Source: Lepas anatifera (taxonomy: Eukaryota; Arthropoda; Thecostraca; Lepadidae). Taken from it: DNA of 64,000 bases. Positions 44,425 to 56,817 of the stretch are shown here, in pieces (positions within the stretch are counted from its first letter, which is position 1; each line of letters begins with the position of its first letter). Position numbers and translations under genes: made by a program. The notes below the pieces were generated by a model. That model searched no databases and was not told where the DNA came from. It saw only the letters and a list, made by a program, of their open reading frames with translations. The stretch is taken from contig JAOTON010002196.1 in assembly GCA_034440635.1 (NCBI GenBank), positions 501,001 through 565,000 of the forward strand. The letters are read 5' to 3'.

Positions 44425-47400
44425 CCCAGTCCGGCTGCTGCCGCATATTCATGTGCTTAATGAGGGATGTTGTTTGGTCTCTTTCTGTCCAATGCTATAC
44501 ATGATGTGACATCCCTTCATTTGTATAGGATCGGTTTTGTGGATTGAAGGTAATGGGTTGAGCGAATTTGACCGTAACCTTGAAAAGTAAATTTGGTCTG
44601 TATTTTCGTTCGACAGCTACCAAAGATATCTTCGGTTTCTGAGAAAAAAAAACTGGAAAAACAACCATAGGAAGCGGGGAGTCCCACCGACTTATGGAGT
44701 ACTCCTCACTGACAGAGCTCGACACATTTTGTACTGATTTTATGATGTGTAAAATTACAAATATGGCTTGCCTTCACAAATTGTGCTAAATTGAGGAGAT
44801 ATCTATCTTATTCACGGGAACGTTGTGCCTTCCAGTCACATTCTATGATGCTCGCAACAGTCTGACCTCTCGCATGGAAAGACGGCGTTTGGATCGAAAC
44901 AACCAAATTGGTTAAACTCCCATAATCTCCGACTGGTTGATCTCTGCAAACTAAGAGGTTATATTACACGATGAATAGCCAAATCAATTCACACCATACT
45001 ATGCACGTATGCTGCCGCGCAAAGGAAAAAAGAGTATCTCTCATTGCTAATACATTGGCGATAACCTCTTTTCCTTTGCACGACAGTATGCCACATGTAT
45101 GGATTGTCATCAACGTTTCGGCATCTTTTAGAAAGCGGAATGCTACGTTATAAAAAGGGTTATGGAAACTAGCTCGTAATATCAAGAAAAGAGTCGGGCT
45201 CATTTCCAGTGCTTGAAGACGAGAATCTGTGGATTAGGTCACGTTTATTTAATTGTTCGTATTCACTGATCGAAACCATCTCTAAAGATGCAAGTTTTCG
45301 CAACAGTGCTGGAATACCGCTGTAGGATGTTTGTATCTCAAGACCTAAGGTATTCATATTGCTCTTTTTCATGCGAACGAAAAAGCCGTTGCAATATTTT
45401 CTATTTCAATATTTATGTATTTGGGCTTACTTGCCACTGGCCGTACTTTTATTATTTGTAACTGAGATTGCGTGCGATCCGAGATCATGTTTCTTCTTAA
45501 ATCCGGCATATTTCAGGACAGGCGACTCATTAATTCCTCTGGAGTTCAACATTCCTGATTCATTAATTGGCTTTAGGTTCTTGAATTTGCGATGATTGCC
45601 TGGGATGTAAGCACAGTTTTCTGTCTGCTCCTTCCCTTTTGGCCTAGACAGCGTCGTGGCTGAGACTTCGCAATCGGTGATTATAGGCTGCCAAATGCGT
45701 GGAGATTGCCGAGAGGATGGGCTATCTTTTATTCCATTGACTGAATTCCACCAACGCATCAGAGGATGACTGGTGATAATGACATAGCGGTGTCGCATCA
45801 CTTCATCTCAAGTGCATGCCGGAGGGCCGTAATTCGATTCAGCCGAAATTAATCACCCAAAAGCTAGAAGCTTTCTCGCGGGTATATGACCGGTGACCCG
45901 GGTTCAAATCCTCCTGCGGGAATACTGAATACTTCCTGATCCGTAATATACCCTTCCAACAAAGTGAGAGTTGGCGATGAACTATATATGAACTCAGCAG
46001 TTGGTGCGTCGTAAAATCCCAATGAGGGCATGTGGAAATTCGGGCGCTCAACCAATAATTTCTAAGACTGGCAATTAATGTTGGAATATGCAAGAAATTC
46101 ATGAACATTTCTTCTCCAAATATTTTACCAGCTATTGCGCACTCACCTTGCTGTATTCGGGATATAGTTTTTAGTGACTGTTAACCAGGGTGCTCACAGC
46201 TTTGACTGGTAACTTAATGAATTTGGTTAGTACAGGCAACACCGTAAAACGTTTCATTCAGAAACATTACTTCCTACTAGAAAAGCATTTCTCCTTCACG
46301 TCACGTAGATTGTACGTGCGGTTCCGTCATCGAGATTTCACTTTTCGTCTTTAACACGCCCCGGCTTTCTCATTAATGTTACAGCACCGTCCAGTTTCTT
46401 TGTCAAAACGGTCTCTCACATGGTATTTACGTGTTCTCCGCCGCGGGGTACCAGCTTTGTGATGTTCCACCGTGCGCCGTCGAACGGTTTCCCACACAAA
46501 CGGCTGGGCTGGCGCCGCTGTCGGGCGCGGTGTCCCGGTGAAAGGCCGGCCCGCGGTGGCGGCGGCGGCGTCTGCGACGCAGTGCCCGGGCCCGCCTGCC
46601 CTGCCCCGCAGCCAGCGTCCCCGGGCTTCCGATCCCACCAGTACGGCCAGCAAGGCCGCCCGCAGTGGGCCGCCGGTGCGCTGCAGGTGCTGGGGATGGC
46701 CGAGAGGCCCGGTGCCGGTCGGAACTGGGCTGAACTGTGGCCAACATCACCTTCGCGGGGTCTCGCGTGACGGTGTCTGCACCGACCACATTCCTGCATA
46801 CAGCATCGCCGCAGGAGCGGACCCAGCCGCTCTCAGGCCTGGAAGTCGATTGTCAAAGTTAAGAGATTAACAATGAATGCTGTGTTGATTGGAAAGTCGC
46901 TGGTTTGTATAGCGGCATCTCTTCCAACAAAGCAAGGCCGTAGCGTGTTTTACTGCAGTCTTCATCTTGCGGAAATAGTGTGCCACCGACGCCGCTGAGA
47001 CTCAGACACTCGCAGCAGTAAAGATTGTGGAACATTTAAGTGGTGTTTGCCTGGATCCATTAAAATGTCGTTGAGCGGGAGGGGAACAGCCCAAATATGT
47101 CATTAGCGTTTGGAGCATTTGCTGGTAACTACAGCTCTAAGACGCACTCAGTACGCGCGCCTGTTTTTGCTGCGAGCCGTACTAGTGAGCCGGGTGCAGA
47201 TGTGGCTTACAAGCTTACGGAGTGCTTTATGACGTTTAGGGACCTGCCTTCCGGACTCATAGGGGTGCTCGCGCATACCCGAAAGTATGCAGTTTTATAC
47301 GCCCGGACATAGTTGCCTTTGCCAATAGTCGTGGAAGCCAAATGTATTCATCTTTGGGGTAGACTTTGTTGGTTTTAACTTCCCATATTTGTAAGGACGC

Positions 47401-47500
47401 CTTGGCTCATGAATGCCTTTGCACCAACATTAGGCACCGCAAATTGCTATTTTCATCCACCATATAGGTAGAATATTACCGCTTCTGCTTCTCCAGTTGT
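44425..47500 (+). other. Probable intron or intergenic DNA
   Basis: AT-rich, with an imperfect hairpin at 44990-45105, a SINE at 45860-46060 and a GC-rich island at 46430-46800. Overlapping long frames in that island on both strands have no domain. I see no second exon of the large gene with confidence. Confidence 0.5.
45860..46060 (+). mobile_element. SINE with shared GTGAGAGTTGGCGATG tail
   Basis: Contains a B-box-like GGTTCAAATCC (45901-45911). Its tail, AAGTGAGAGTTGGCGATG then TGCGTCGTAAAATCCCAA, matches the tail of 29930-30122. The A box region is degraded and the head differs from the other copy. Confidence 0.6.
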
Positions 47501-47519
47501 ATTCAACCCGAAGCAATTA

Positions 47520-47900
47520 CGCCGGTGTACTACGCGCGTCGTCACGGCGTCAGCGTCGGACGCGGTGCGGCGCGACGTCCCGTGGCGCAGCGCGTGTCCG
47601 CCGTGACGGAGCTCTCGTCACGTGGCGCCGCGGCGCCTGCCCGCACCATGGGCGCCGCCAGTGCGTCGGCCCCGCCCCGCCGGGAGCCGCTGGGCCGTCC
47701 CAGCTCGGCAGCTCGGGGCGGGATGTGACGGCTGTCAGAGGCGGGGCGTGTCGCAGCGCGCTGCCGCTGCCTCTGCTGCTGCCGCCGCCGCCGCCGCCGT
47801 CCCGACCGATCAATGGTCGCTCGGCGAGAGCGGCGCTCTCTCACTGACCACCGCTGGCGCCGCCCGAGGGCAACGGCGGCCCAGCTGACGGTGTCCCGCT
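47520..47900 (+). promoter_or_regulatory. CpG-dense island, possible promoter
   Basis: A very GC- and CpG-rich segment in an AT-rich context, with TGACG and CACGTGGC words and a strong-context start codon CGCACCATGGGC at about 47648. That start opens only 26 codons (MGAASASAPPRREP...) before a stop and no good donor is visible. A CCG-repeat tract lies at 47780-47800. It could be a promoter or first exon, or GC-rich non-coding DNA. Confidence 0.3.
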
Positions 47901-47924
47901 GACGACGCAGCCACAGCGGTTCTA

Positions 47925-48935
47925 GTATAGTCACAGCGACCCGGGCACAGCCACAGCGGGCCCGGCCCAGTCACAGCGGGCTCGGCACAGCCACAGCGGT
48001 TCCAGCCCAGTCACAGCGGGCCCGGCACAGCCACAGCGGACCCAGTACAGCCACAGCATAGTCACAGCGACCCCGGCACAGCCACAGCGGTTCTAGCTTA
48101 GTCACAGCGACCCGGGCACAGTCGCAGCGGGCCCAGTACAGCCACAGCGGACCCAGTACAGCCACAGCATAGTCACAGCGACCCTGGCACAGTCACAGAG
48201 GGCTCGGCACAGCCACATTGGTTCTAACTTAGTCACAGCGCCCTAGCAAAGGCACAGTGGGCCCAGTACAGCCACAGCACAGTCACAGCGACCCGGCACA
48301 GCCACAGCGGTTCCGGCCCAGCCACAACGACCCTGGCACAGTCGAAGCGGGCCCGGCACAGCCACAGCGGACTCAGTACAGCCACAACACAGTCACAGCG
48401 ACCCGGCACAGCCACAGCGGTTCCGGCCCAGCCACAACGACCCTGGCACAGTCGAAGCGGGCCCGGCACAGCCACAGCGGACTCAGTACAGCCACAACAC
48501 AGTCACAGCGAATCCGGCACAGCCACAGCGGTTCTAGATTAGTCACAGCGACTCCAGTACAGCCACAGCACAGTCACAGCGACCCCGGCATAGCCACAGC
48601 GGGTCCAGTACAGCCACAGCCAAGCCACAGCGACCCTAGCACAGGCACAACGACCCTGGTACAGTCACAGCGACCCCGGCATAGCCACAGCGGGCCCAGT
48701 ACAGTTACGGCACAGTCACAGCGACCCCGGCACAGTCACAGCGACCCTACCACATTCACTGCAACCGCAGCACAGCCACAGCACTACCACAGCACAATCA
48801 CAGCGACCCCGGCACAGCCACAGCGACCCCAGCCATAATACACGGCTACGGCATGGCCACAGTGTCCCAATACAGCCGCAGCACAATCACAGCGGCCCCA
48901 GCACAGCCATAACACGGCTACAGCACAGCTAGCTG
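47925..48935. repeat. CACAGCC/AGTCACAGCG minisatellite, about 1 kb
   Basis: Tandem array of about 20-bp units of the form CGGCACAGCCACAGCGG and AGTCACAGCGACCC. A higher-order repeat of 110 bp is visible, starting at 48281, 48391 and 48501. Frames through it remain open for up to 193 codons because stops are rare in the unit; I do not regard them as genes. Confidence 0.9.
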
Positions 48936-50272
48936 TGTGCCGTTACATATCCAACCTTACGTAATATCGAAACAATGCTAATCACTCATATCCTACGGTA
49001 TTTGTCAGGTCTTGTTCCATGTTTGTCTGGGGTATAAAATACAAAGTATTTATCGACGACATTGGAGATGTTCTCGGTCATTAAAGGGGCTTCCGTGTAC
49101 CACGTCATCGCACAGGGCTCCCTTGACCTATTCAGGGGCGCCGCATTGAAACACTGAAAAGGTTAGCTCTCGCTTCTGATCCAAGAATATGTTTTATTTA
49201 GATGGGACTCCTTTATCAGTTATGGAGTCTATTTTGTGTGCCAGAGACCTAAAATATAGATACGGTAACTATCAATAAAGTTGGATACATCCTCTGTCGA
49301 CATTGGGGCCTCCATCTGCTACTTGGGGAAGAGACTCCTTAGCTTGTTTTTAGGGATCTAGCCTATAAATATTGAACAGGTTAGCTACTGTGGCTGGGGA
49401 AGAGCGTCCATTTAGAGGTCTCCTTTATTAGTCGCCTCAAATCGACCTGAGACACTTTTCAATGACCCTTGAGGCTTCTGCTGTGTGCTGTGTGCCGCTA
49501 ACTTCACTGGACGTGATCTCTTTGGCCTGTTCAGGGGCCTTACCTTGAGATATTGAAAACGATCACGTCTTGTGGCTGGTCTAAGAGGATCATTTACCGT
49601 TTAGGGGCTTGCTTTGTCAGTCATAGCGCCAACTAGACATGTCAGGAGCGTGAAATATAGATAGAGTACGGATCAATGACGACAGGGTCACCTATGCCGT
49701 CATCGGTTCCTTCTTTCCACCTACTTTGTCGGTTGGGGGCTTCTGTGGCCTGTTCAGGAACTTCTTTTGCCAGTGATGGGGGCCTTCCTATGACTGCCAA
49801 AGGCTATAACAAGGGCTATAAAGGCTATAACGTCAGATATCTAGTCTGATGTGTAAACCTGTTGGTAGCACATTTTTTTAATCAAAATTGTAAAGCTTTC
49901 ACACATTTCCACTTTCGAGGGCCTGCCTGAGTTTAACGGAGGGCTTCCTAAAATTTATCGGGAACCAGGCCCCCATTGATGACCATGGGGGCCATGACCC
50001 CCATGCCATGTATGGTGGCGACGCCCCTGCTTCACTTGCGTCTGGAAATAATTAATGTTGCTGCACAGCGGGGAGCTGCAGTCCTCCTTGCCATTGGTAT
50101 GTTTCGGTCTTGAAACAAGGCAGCTCGTCTGATCGCTTGATTCTGAAGTCTACATACACGTATGCAGTCTGCAGAGGCTCATGGGAATGCTACCATTACC
50201 AACAAGTTTGTAACCCATGGATTCGCATGCATTTGCAACTGGGCGTCATACCGGTCGACACAATGTATCTAC
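48936..50272. other. Non-coding stretch, nothing recognised
   Basis: Contains repeated GGGGCCT/TTCAGGGGC words around 49130-49760, suggestive of an old dispersed repeat with units starting near TTGAAA-ATTGAAAA-GGTTAGCT (49145, 49370). A fragment of a CAGGGGCG-type MITE end lies near 50015-50030. No gene. Confidence 0.45.
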
Positions 50273-51289
50273 TTAACCCGCGCCCCACCGGGGGTCCGGC
50301 GCCACCTTCGCCCCACCGGGGGCCATCGATGGCCCCCTCTAACTCCGAAAATATGGGCGTTAGCGCAAATCTGCAAAGTGCAATAGAAAGCTCGCGTGAA
50401 TTCAGTAAGAAATTACTTCGCATGTTTTAGTGCTCAGGTCAATGGTTTGACCTCCAGAGGTCAAATTAGGTCAAGATCGGCTATTTTCACCAAATATGCA
50501 ATGATTAAGCAAACTGGGCATAACTCTTATGCCATTAGAGCTATTGAGGCCTGGTAAAGTACATTTGATAGCAAATTGCCAGTACTTTTTCCGCTATGTG
50601 GAACGTAAAGACCTCCCGCCAGTGATTTGACCGCCAGAGGTCACCTCGTGACCTAATATGACCTGAGGTCACGAAAGGTCAAAGATGACCTTGCCTTATA
50701 TCAAATGAAAGCCAGTGACAAGACAAACACGATGGTGTTTGTTTCACCGCTCTAGCTCAATTAGGTCAAAGTTATTGTCAAAATACTGTTTTTGACCTCT
50801 GGTGACCTTGGATGACCTTGGAAAAGTCAAAGGGCAAATATGACCCCTGGGATCCGTGAAAGGGTGTCCAAAACGTTGTTCTGAGCAGTCTGAGTATTTG
50901 CAATCATTTTTGTGGCTTTTATATCATGAAATAGCTTTTCCCATGCTTTTCCAATGGGAGAGGTCGCCTCGTGACCTGACCTCAGGGCACGAAATCGAAA
51001 AATCCCGGATATACACCTTGTAGACCCTGGAGGGGTCATGAAGTGTGGAAGTTTCAAATCGATCGACTTTGAAATGTAGCTCTTACAGAGCTATAAAGGT
51101 GAAGTGAGGTGACCTTGGTTGACCTCGTCTGGTGACCTGACCTTGGGTGACCCGGGGTAAAAATTTCAGGGATGATGGGAAAATGATGCAGTGAGAGGTG
51201 AGCCCTCAACCGGGTGCTGCGCCTCGTCGTTTTTCTGCTATCCCGGAAAACCTTAGGGGGCCATCGATGCCCCCGGTGGCGAGGGTTAA
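50273..51289 (+). mobile_element. TTAA-type MITE family A, complete copy
   Basis: Intact TTAA at 50273-50276 and 51286-51289. Nearly identical in layout to 2150-3180, including both CCATCGATGG palindromes (the 3' one has lost a base or two) and the full set of AGGTCA/TGACC words. No transposase. Confidence 0.85.
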
Positions 51290-52200
51290 AGTGATTAAAC
51301 GATTCAGAGAGTACCATGCTGGGTTCTTGCAATGGCGTTGTTACGGATTTTTAGGTGAATAAGTAGACCTAGCGATAGAAATAAATGTTAAGTCCCCCGA
51401 ATGCGTGGTCGATCGACAGGGCAGGGCACATTTGTTATACCTGTTACACAGAGCTTGAACAGAAGATGTGTAACCGGAGCCAGTGGCAGCTATCTCGTCG
51501 TCTTCAGTCGAACCCGGAGCCACCCACAGCATAGTGTCTCCGGCTCTGCACTTAGGCCAGGAGCCATTTCTCCGAAGATATCACGAGCTGTTTGTACAGA
51601 GGAAGAGGTGGCGCAATGAGGGCTTTCTTCGAGGGATGTTGCATGGGTTCGTGGAGTACGTGCTACACCCTTACTCTCAGCTAGAGCTAGCCAAAAACTC
51701 TTGACCAGGTACTTTCAAAATGCTATCCTGTCTCTCAAATTTCAATGGATATCGGCTGCTATGCCAAATTCCGGGTGCAAAATCCAGAGTTTGGCTGCTC
51801 AAATCCCGGCATCAAGGTAGGAGCATAGTGCGATGAAAAATTTGAGGGTAATATCCTACAAGGTTAGGTCTAATGCGGAGAAACACGAGCTAGAGTTAGA
51901 TGCGAGAAAAATGTCTGCACGAATTATTACTTGTAGCAGATATATTTACGAAAAAAACGCATTTAAACCAAAGCTGCAACGCAAAGTGTCCGAAGCCAGG
52001 GCCGAAACCTCTTCAAATTCTAAGTCTTGCACCATTTAGTATTTTCCTGTTTCCAAACACTGACTACTACCTACTGCTCAAAATTCAACACAAATTGTCT
52101 TTCGATTTGGAATTCTAGTGACATTTGTGTAGAAGCCTCGGCTTTTTGGAAATTGTTAAGGTAGCCAGGATGGGGACAAGTGTGATCAGCGATGCTTGGA
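51290..52200. other. Non-coding stretch with an uncertain open frame
   Basis: The + frame 51483-51704 has protein-like composition at its end (RRYHELFVQRKRWRNEG, VEYVLHPYSQLELAKNS, then stop), but there is no supporting homology and only a weak acceptor before it. It is not called as a gene. The rest shows nothing recognisable. Confidence 0.4.
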
Positions 52201-52249
52201 GCAACATCGCTGGGTCCTCGACCAGCACAAACTGACCACCCAAAGCATT

Positions 52250-52619
52250 GAAAGCGGCAGATTTAGCACACGTCACTCTCGTCACTTTGCCACGGTGTCC
52301 CCACGAGCCGCTGCCCTGAGTGCGCCCCTGTCTCTACAGCCGTATCATGAGTGGCCGTGCACTTGCATTCGCCATCAGTAAACAAACGCCCCCTCCCTGT
52401 GGGCGGGGGGCTGGAGAGCGAGGGAGGGGGGCAGTGGTGACCCGCCGCCGCTCATTTCGCGTGCAGAATTCTCCGGGAGTGGTCCCTGCTGTGGTCTGGG
52501 AACGGCTGAGGGGTCTGCCGACCGAGAACTTGGATCAGGTTCACGGGCCGTTGGTAACCTCTGCGGTGTGAGTCACTATTGGGCTGTTGTGGCGTTGGTT
52601 GCCAGTGCACTGTGTCACG
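52250..52619 (+). promoter_or_regulatory. GC-rich island, possible promoter / 5' UTR
   Basis: CpG-rich tract immediately upstream of a candidate first coding exon at 52620. It contains GTCACTCTCGTCAC and a CCCCCTCCCTG / GGGCGGGGG cluster that could bind Sp/KLF factors. A frame of about 75 codons from ATG 52347 ends just before 52571. The promoter role is inferred from position and composition. Confidence 0.3.
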
Positions 52620-52670
52620 ATGAGTCACACGCCGGAACAACCTGAGATTAAACGAGCTTCTCCACCGAAG
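52620..52670 (+). CDS. Candidate short first coding exon
   Basis: ATG at 52620, with A at -3, opens 17 codons (MSHTPEQPEIKRASPPK). It runs into a strong AAG|GTGAGA donor at 52670-52671, leaving phase 0. It lies next to a GC-rich island. The large exon at 39089-44418 also ends in phase 0, so both could splice to the same downstream exon as alternative isoforms. That link is an inference, and the exon itself is supported only by start context and donor. Confidence 0.3.
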
Positions 52671-54360
52671 GTGAGAGGTCAGGTGTAGCAACGTTTACGG
52701 GCGTTTTTGGTCCGGGATCGGGAAAGGGGCAGACTGGCACCAAGCTCGAATGAGACGGTGTGTGGTCCTAAGCTAATTTGAGGCTAACATGAAGTCTTGT
52801 TGGATTATGTTACAACTCAGTTAACATATGTAAACCATCATTGTTTTGTTGTCGGCAGGGTCTTTTGGCTTGAATATAGGTTTTGGTGTCGCCGTTTGAC
52901 CGTGTACTTTCATTAGCGTGTAAATTCGATGCATTTAAGGTGGTACAGCGGCACCATGTGTTTTCCTCATAAATGAGCTGACGTTTCTGGCCTGCGAGTG
53001 ACTTGTGGCCGGGAATAATGCTGGTTTCCTTATCCTACACTGCCTCGGACTATTTCTTTACTAATGCCACGTTTTACGGTCCACCCTGGGCGATTCGTTT
53101 ACTTCCGAAAAGTTTTGCGAGCCAGTTCATGAAAAGAAACTGACAGACAGAGGCCGGAGAAATCACGATTAAAAAAAGAATCTCGGGGGATCGGATGATA
53201 TAATATTTTTAAAACTAAGAGTGGTGTACCTTGATATGTAAATAAGCCCTTCAATGTAGTATTATATCCCAGTCTGGCACCTCACCTTCTCATTCTGTAC
53301 GTTTGGGATATTCATTCACTCTCTTAAGACTCTACGAACCCTTTTCGATTGAAGATAATGCTGTATATTGTAGTAGAATTAGTGTCTGTTGAAGAAAATA
53401 AGTACTTTTTCTGAGCTCTGCCGACAGGGTCCCATTCAGCAGGAATGACCGTGTGGCCGTCGCCACGGCTTTTGAAGACTGCCGTCGGGGGAGGGAGGCG
53501 AAGACAAAACTGAATCCAGGGGGAGCAGGGGGCACTTACCTCCCCCATCGACCCTCGGTGCCCCCTGAATTATCGCTGCCCACCCATTTTCTGTTTTCCA
53601 GCGTACTCCCTCTCACCCTAGGATGCGAGTATCGGCGCACCCACGATAGGATCTGGCGCCCACCCAATAGTTATTGCCGTCAAAATTGGCAACCCCTGGT
53701 TCGAATGGCTCCGCCCGACCCTCCCCCGATCGGCAATCCTGGACCCCCTATCTGTTTGGAATGGTGTTTATAAACATGAATCGCTTATTTACCTTTGTAA
53801 GTGGTAGATAATGCTAAAATACCCGGCTGAGTGCAAGAATTTAGGAGATGGACGTGTCCCCCTGTCCCTCACTTTCGACGCCCTTGCCTGGACCTGTCAG
53901 GACCCAGCCAGGGGACCGCCCTGCTGTCAGTGGTGAGTGTGACACATGGTCCTCGCCCACCCACCAGGGCCGGACCCGGCGGCTGACTGATCTTTGACGT
54001 CGACCAGTTTGTTTTAACGTAAAGCGTATTCCACACTCATGGCCAGAAGGGTTGCTAGGCCTTGAACAGACGTGTGATGCCAGGGAGGGCTGTCGCGTCT
54101 GGCTGCTCGCCTGGTACGCGCTTGGGTTTGTTTTTAGCTGTAGCGCCAAGTGCTGACGGGGATGATAAAAGGGACAGTGTCTGCGCTGACTCATATTGGC
54201 CGCATGAGAAACAGTCTCCGCTCGCCCGGCGCACTGTTTACATAGTTTGGGACCGCCGCAGGGAGCAGTCTGTTTTCCAGCGTCCTAGTTTTGTCGTGTT
54301 TGGTGACCCTGGATCCGTCCAGACGGGACCCGCGGAGCTCAGGCAGCTGCTTCTTAGATA
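52671..54360. other. Probable intron or intergenic DNA
   Basis: Mixed composition, no gene recognised. A block around 53500-53760 is rich in GGGGG/CCCCC words and resembles degraded MITE sequence. Confidence 0.45.
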
Positions 54361-55095
54361 CCTACTGCTGCAGCTCGGGTCCAGACATTTCAGCAGCTAA
54401 CTGCAGCTGGGGTCTAGGCACTGCAACAGCTAACTGCAGCTCGGGTCCAGACATTTCAGCAGCTAACTGCAGCTCGGGTCCAGACATTTCAGCAGCTAAC
54501 TGCAGCTCGGGTCCAGACATTTCAGCAGCTAACTGCAGCTCGGGTCCAGGCACTGCAGCAGCTAACTGCAGCTCGGGTCCAGACATTTCAGCAGCTAACT
54601 GCAGCTCGGGTCCAGACATTTCAGCAGCTAACTGCAGCTCGGGTCCAGGCACTGCAGCAGCTAACTGCAGCTCGGGTCCAGACATTTCAGCAGCTAACTG
54701 CAGCTCGGGTCCAGGCACTGCAGCAGCTAACTGCAGCTCGGGTCCAAACATTTCAGCAGCTAACTGCAGCTCGGGTCCAGACATTTCAGCAGCTAACTGC
54801 AGCTCTGGTCTAGGCACTGCAACAGCTAACTGCAGCTCGGGTCCAGGCACTGCAGCAGCTAACTGCAGCTCGGGTCCAAACATTTCAGCAGCTAACTGCA
54901 GCTCGGGTCCAGACATTTCAGCAGCTAACTGCAGCTCGGGTCCATGCACTGCAGCAGCTAACTACGGCTCGGGTCTAGACATTTCAGCAGCTAACTGCAG
55001 CTCAGGTCCAGACATTTCAGCAGCTAACTGCAGCTCGGGTCCAGGCACTGCAGCAGCTGGTTGGAACTCGAGTCCAGACACTAGCAGTTGACTAG
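54360..55095. repeat. 33-bp minisatellite, about 22 units
   Basis: Tandem units of 33 bp in two types: one with GGTCCAGACATTTCAGCAGC and one with GGTCCAGGCACTGCAGCAGC, both joined by TAACTGCAGCTC. Because the unit is a multiple of three, the + frame gives 11-residue repeats (NCSSGPDISAA and NCSSGPGTAAA) and the - frame is also open (GPELQLAAEMS). The two types are interspersed irregularly. Confidence 0.92.
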
Positions 55096-55750
55096 CTCGG
55101 GTCCAGACACTAGCAGATAACTGTAGCCAGTAGCGACTGAGGTCTAAATTTTAGGGGGGACACCAACGACTTTTCAGATAATGTGTTTTCAGTATTTGCC
55201 GTAGGGTTAGTGTTAAAATTAGTTCTTTAGTAGGGGCACGGTGTCCCCTAGTTCCCCCGCCTATGACTGTAGCTAGAATCTAGACACAATGTTGAGTGCA
55301 GCCCAGGTCTAGACGCTCAAGCAGTGGACGGCTGCAGCTCGGATCCAGATCCAGAATAGAGGACTGCAGTCCAGATCCATACCTGGTGGCTGCAGCTCAG
55401 ATCCAAACGCTCCAGCAGGCGATGACTGCAGTTCAAATCCAAATGTGATGACTGCAGCTCAGGGCCCATTTCGGTCAGCCAAACCTACACTATGAAATCG
55501 CCTAGTGTCACTTGCACAGCTGCGTTAATCCACTGCAGCTATGCAGGTGTCACTAGGGTTTTCAGCCTTAGTGCGGCTGAACGCATTGGGCCCAAGTCCA
55601 GATATGATGGATGCAACTCCGATCCAAAAGCGATGACTGCAGCTGGGATTCAGACATGGTGACTGCAGTTCGGATCCAGAATTGATGCTGCAGCTGGGAT
55701 CCAGACGTGATGACTGCAGCTGGGGTGTTGATGGACTGCTATAACCGGCG
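55096..55750. repeat. Degenerate continuation of CTGCAGCTC repeats
   Basis: Scattered, diverged units such as GACTGCAGCTCGGATCCAGA continue to about 55730, interrupted by a 120-bp block at 55145-55270 that looks like a separate small insertion. This is the older edge of the 33-bp array. Confidence 0.65.
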
Positions 55751-56817
55751 CTGATCATTGTGCCTGCTCTCGTCGGTCTGCAAAACATCAGGGTGCGCAG
55801 CTGCTGTTCCCCCGCTGCATTGTCTGCACGCCGGCGCCAAAACTATGGGTCTGGAACTGTTGTATCATTGGCACTTATCAACCGTCCATAAACTGTCATA
55901 TTTGGGAGAGGAAGCTGTGCTGACCTGCTGAGGTGCTCGGTGCAGCGGCCGTGTTTGTACGGCGGTGGCCGACGCCGTCAGCTGGCGTTCGCACAGCTAT
56001 TTCTGGACGGCGCCCCGCGGCAAGTAAGCACCGACCGCCCTGCTTATCGGTCCTTTTTGTACGCCGGCTATCAGTCGAATGCTGACAAATCGTGACGTGT
56101 GTTTCTGCGTTTTGTGGACGAGTTCAGAAGGGTGTGGTAATGCGAGGCCGCGAGCGTTCAACGTTCTCCAAAGGCCGGTAACTGACTGCAATGGGCTTTT
56201 GTGGTGCCGTGTTCAAACGCCAACTATTGCTTTGTTCTACGCAGTTAATTCACACCTCACTTTGATGTTTAGATGCCTGCCGTGGGGGGGGGGTTCACGG
56301 CGTAGAAGCTAATTTCTGTGCTAGGAATGTGCTTGTTAGAGCTGCGGAGTCGGTTGTCGACTCCGGGATCGATTCCGTGAAATATTGTTCGCCTGAGAGA
56401 TACCTGCGGCGTTCTCTTGTCAATAAAATTGGAGTCTCCTTCATGTAGAAAGTTTGCAGCTCAAGATTAAGAGCTTGGATATCTGACGTGATGAGAAAAA
56501 TGAGTGAAATAAAGCCTTGAGTCGGAGTCGACTCAGTGCCGGTGCCGGCATAGACTCCAGGCATTGTTCCAGATTGAACTCTCCACAAACTAGAAATCTG
56601 CTTAAATTATACGTTTCCAATGTGGGTTAGTTCTTTTAAACGCTAAATTAAGCTATGAATTATTATTTGTTACACTCACCCGGAGTCGGTGTTGTGCTCT
56701 CCACCAACTCTGCAAACCTCATGCTGGACCTCACTGATGAGTTCAAATGTTGCATGAATACTTTTGGCTTGGCACGACCACTGGGGAATCGGAGGATGCA
56801 TAGGCATAGGTTCTTAG
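55751..56817. other. Non-coding stretch
   Basis: GC-rich in the first 300 bp and AT-rich after. Contains GAGTCGACTC-type words at 56345-56380 and 56518-56560. No gene recognised. Confidence 0.45.

Noticed and set aside
47497..47934. Overlapping long frames on both strands in a GC-rich island
   Set aside because: High GC lowers stop frequency. No frame has a domain or a consistent exon structure.
48257..48838. A 193-codon Ser/His/Gln/Thr-rich protein
   Set aside because: It is a translation of the CACAGCC minisatellite, with no start context or flanking coding signal.
54291..55091. A 266-codon repeat protein gene
   Set aside because: The open frame is explained by a 33-bp minisatellite unit. 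The - strand is equally open, and no upstream coding sequence or start context supports it.
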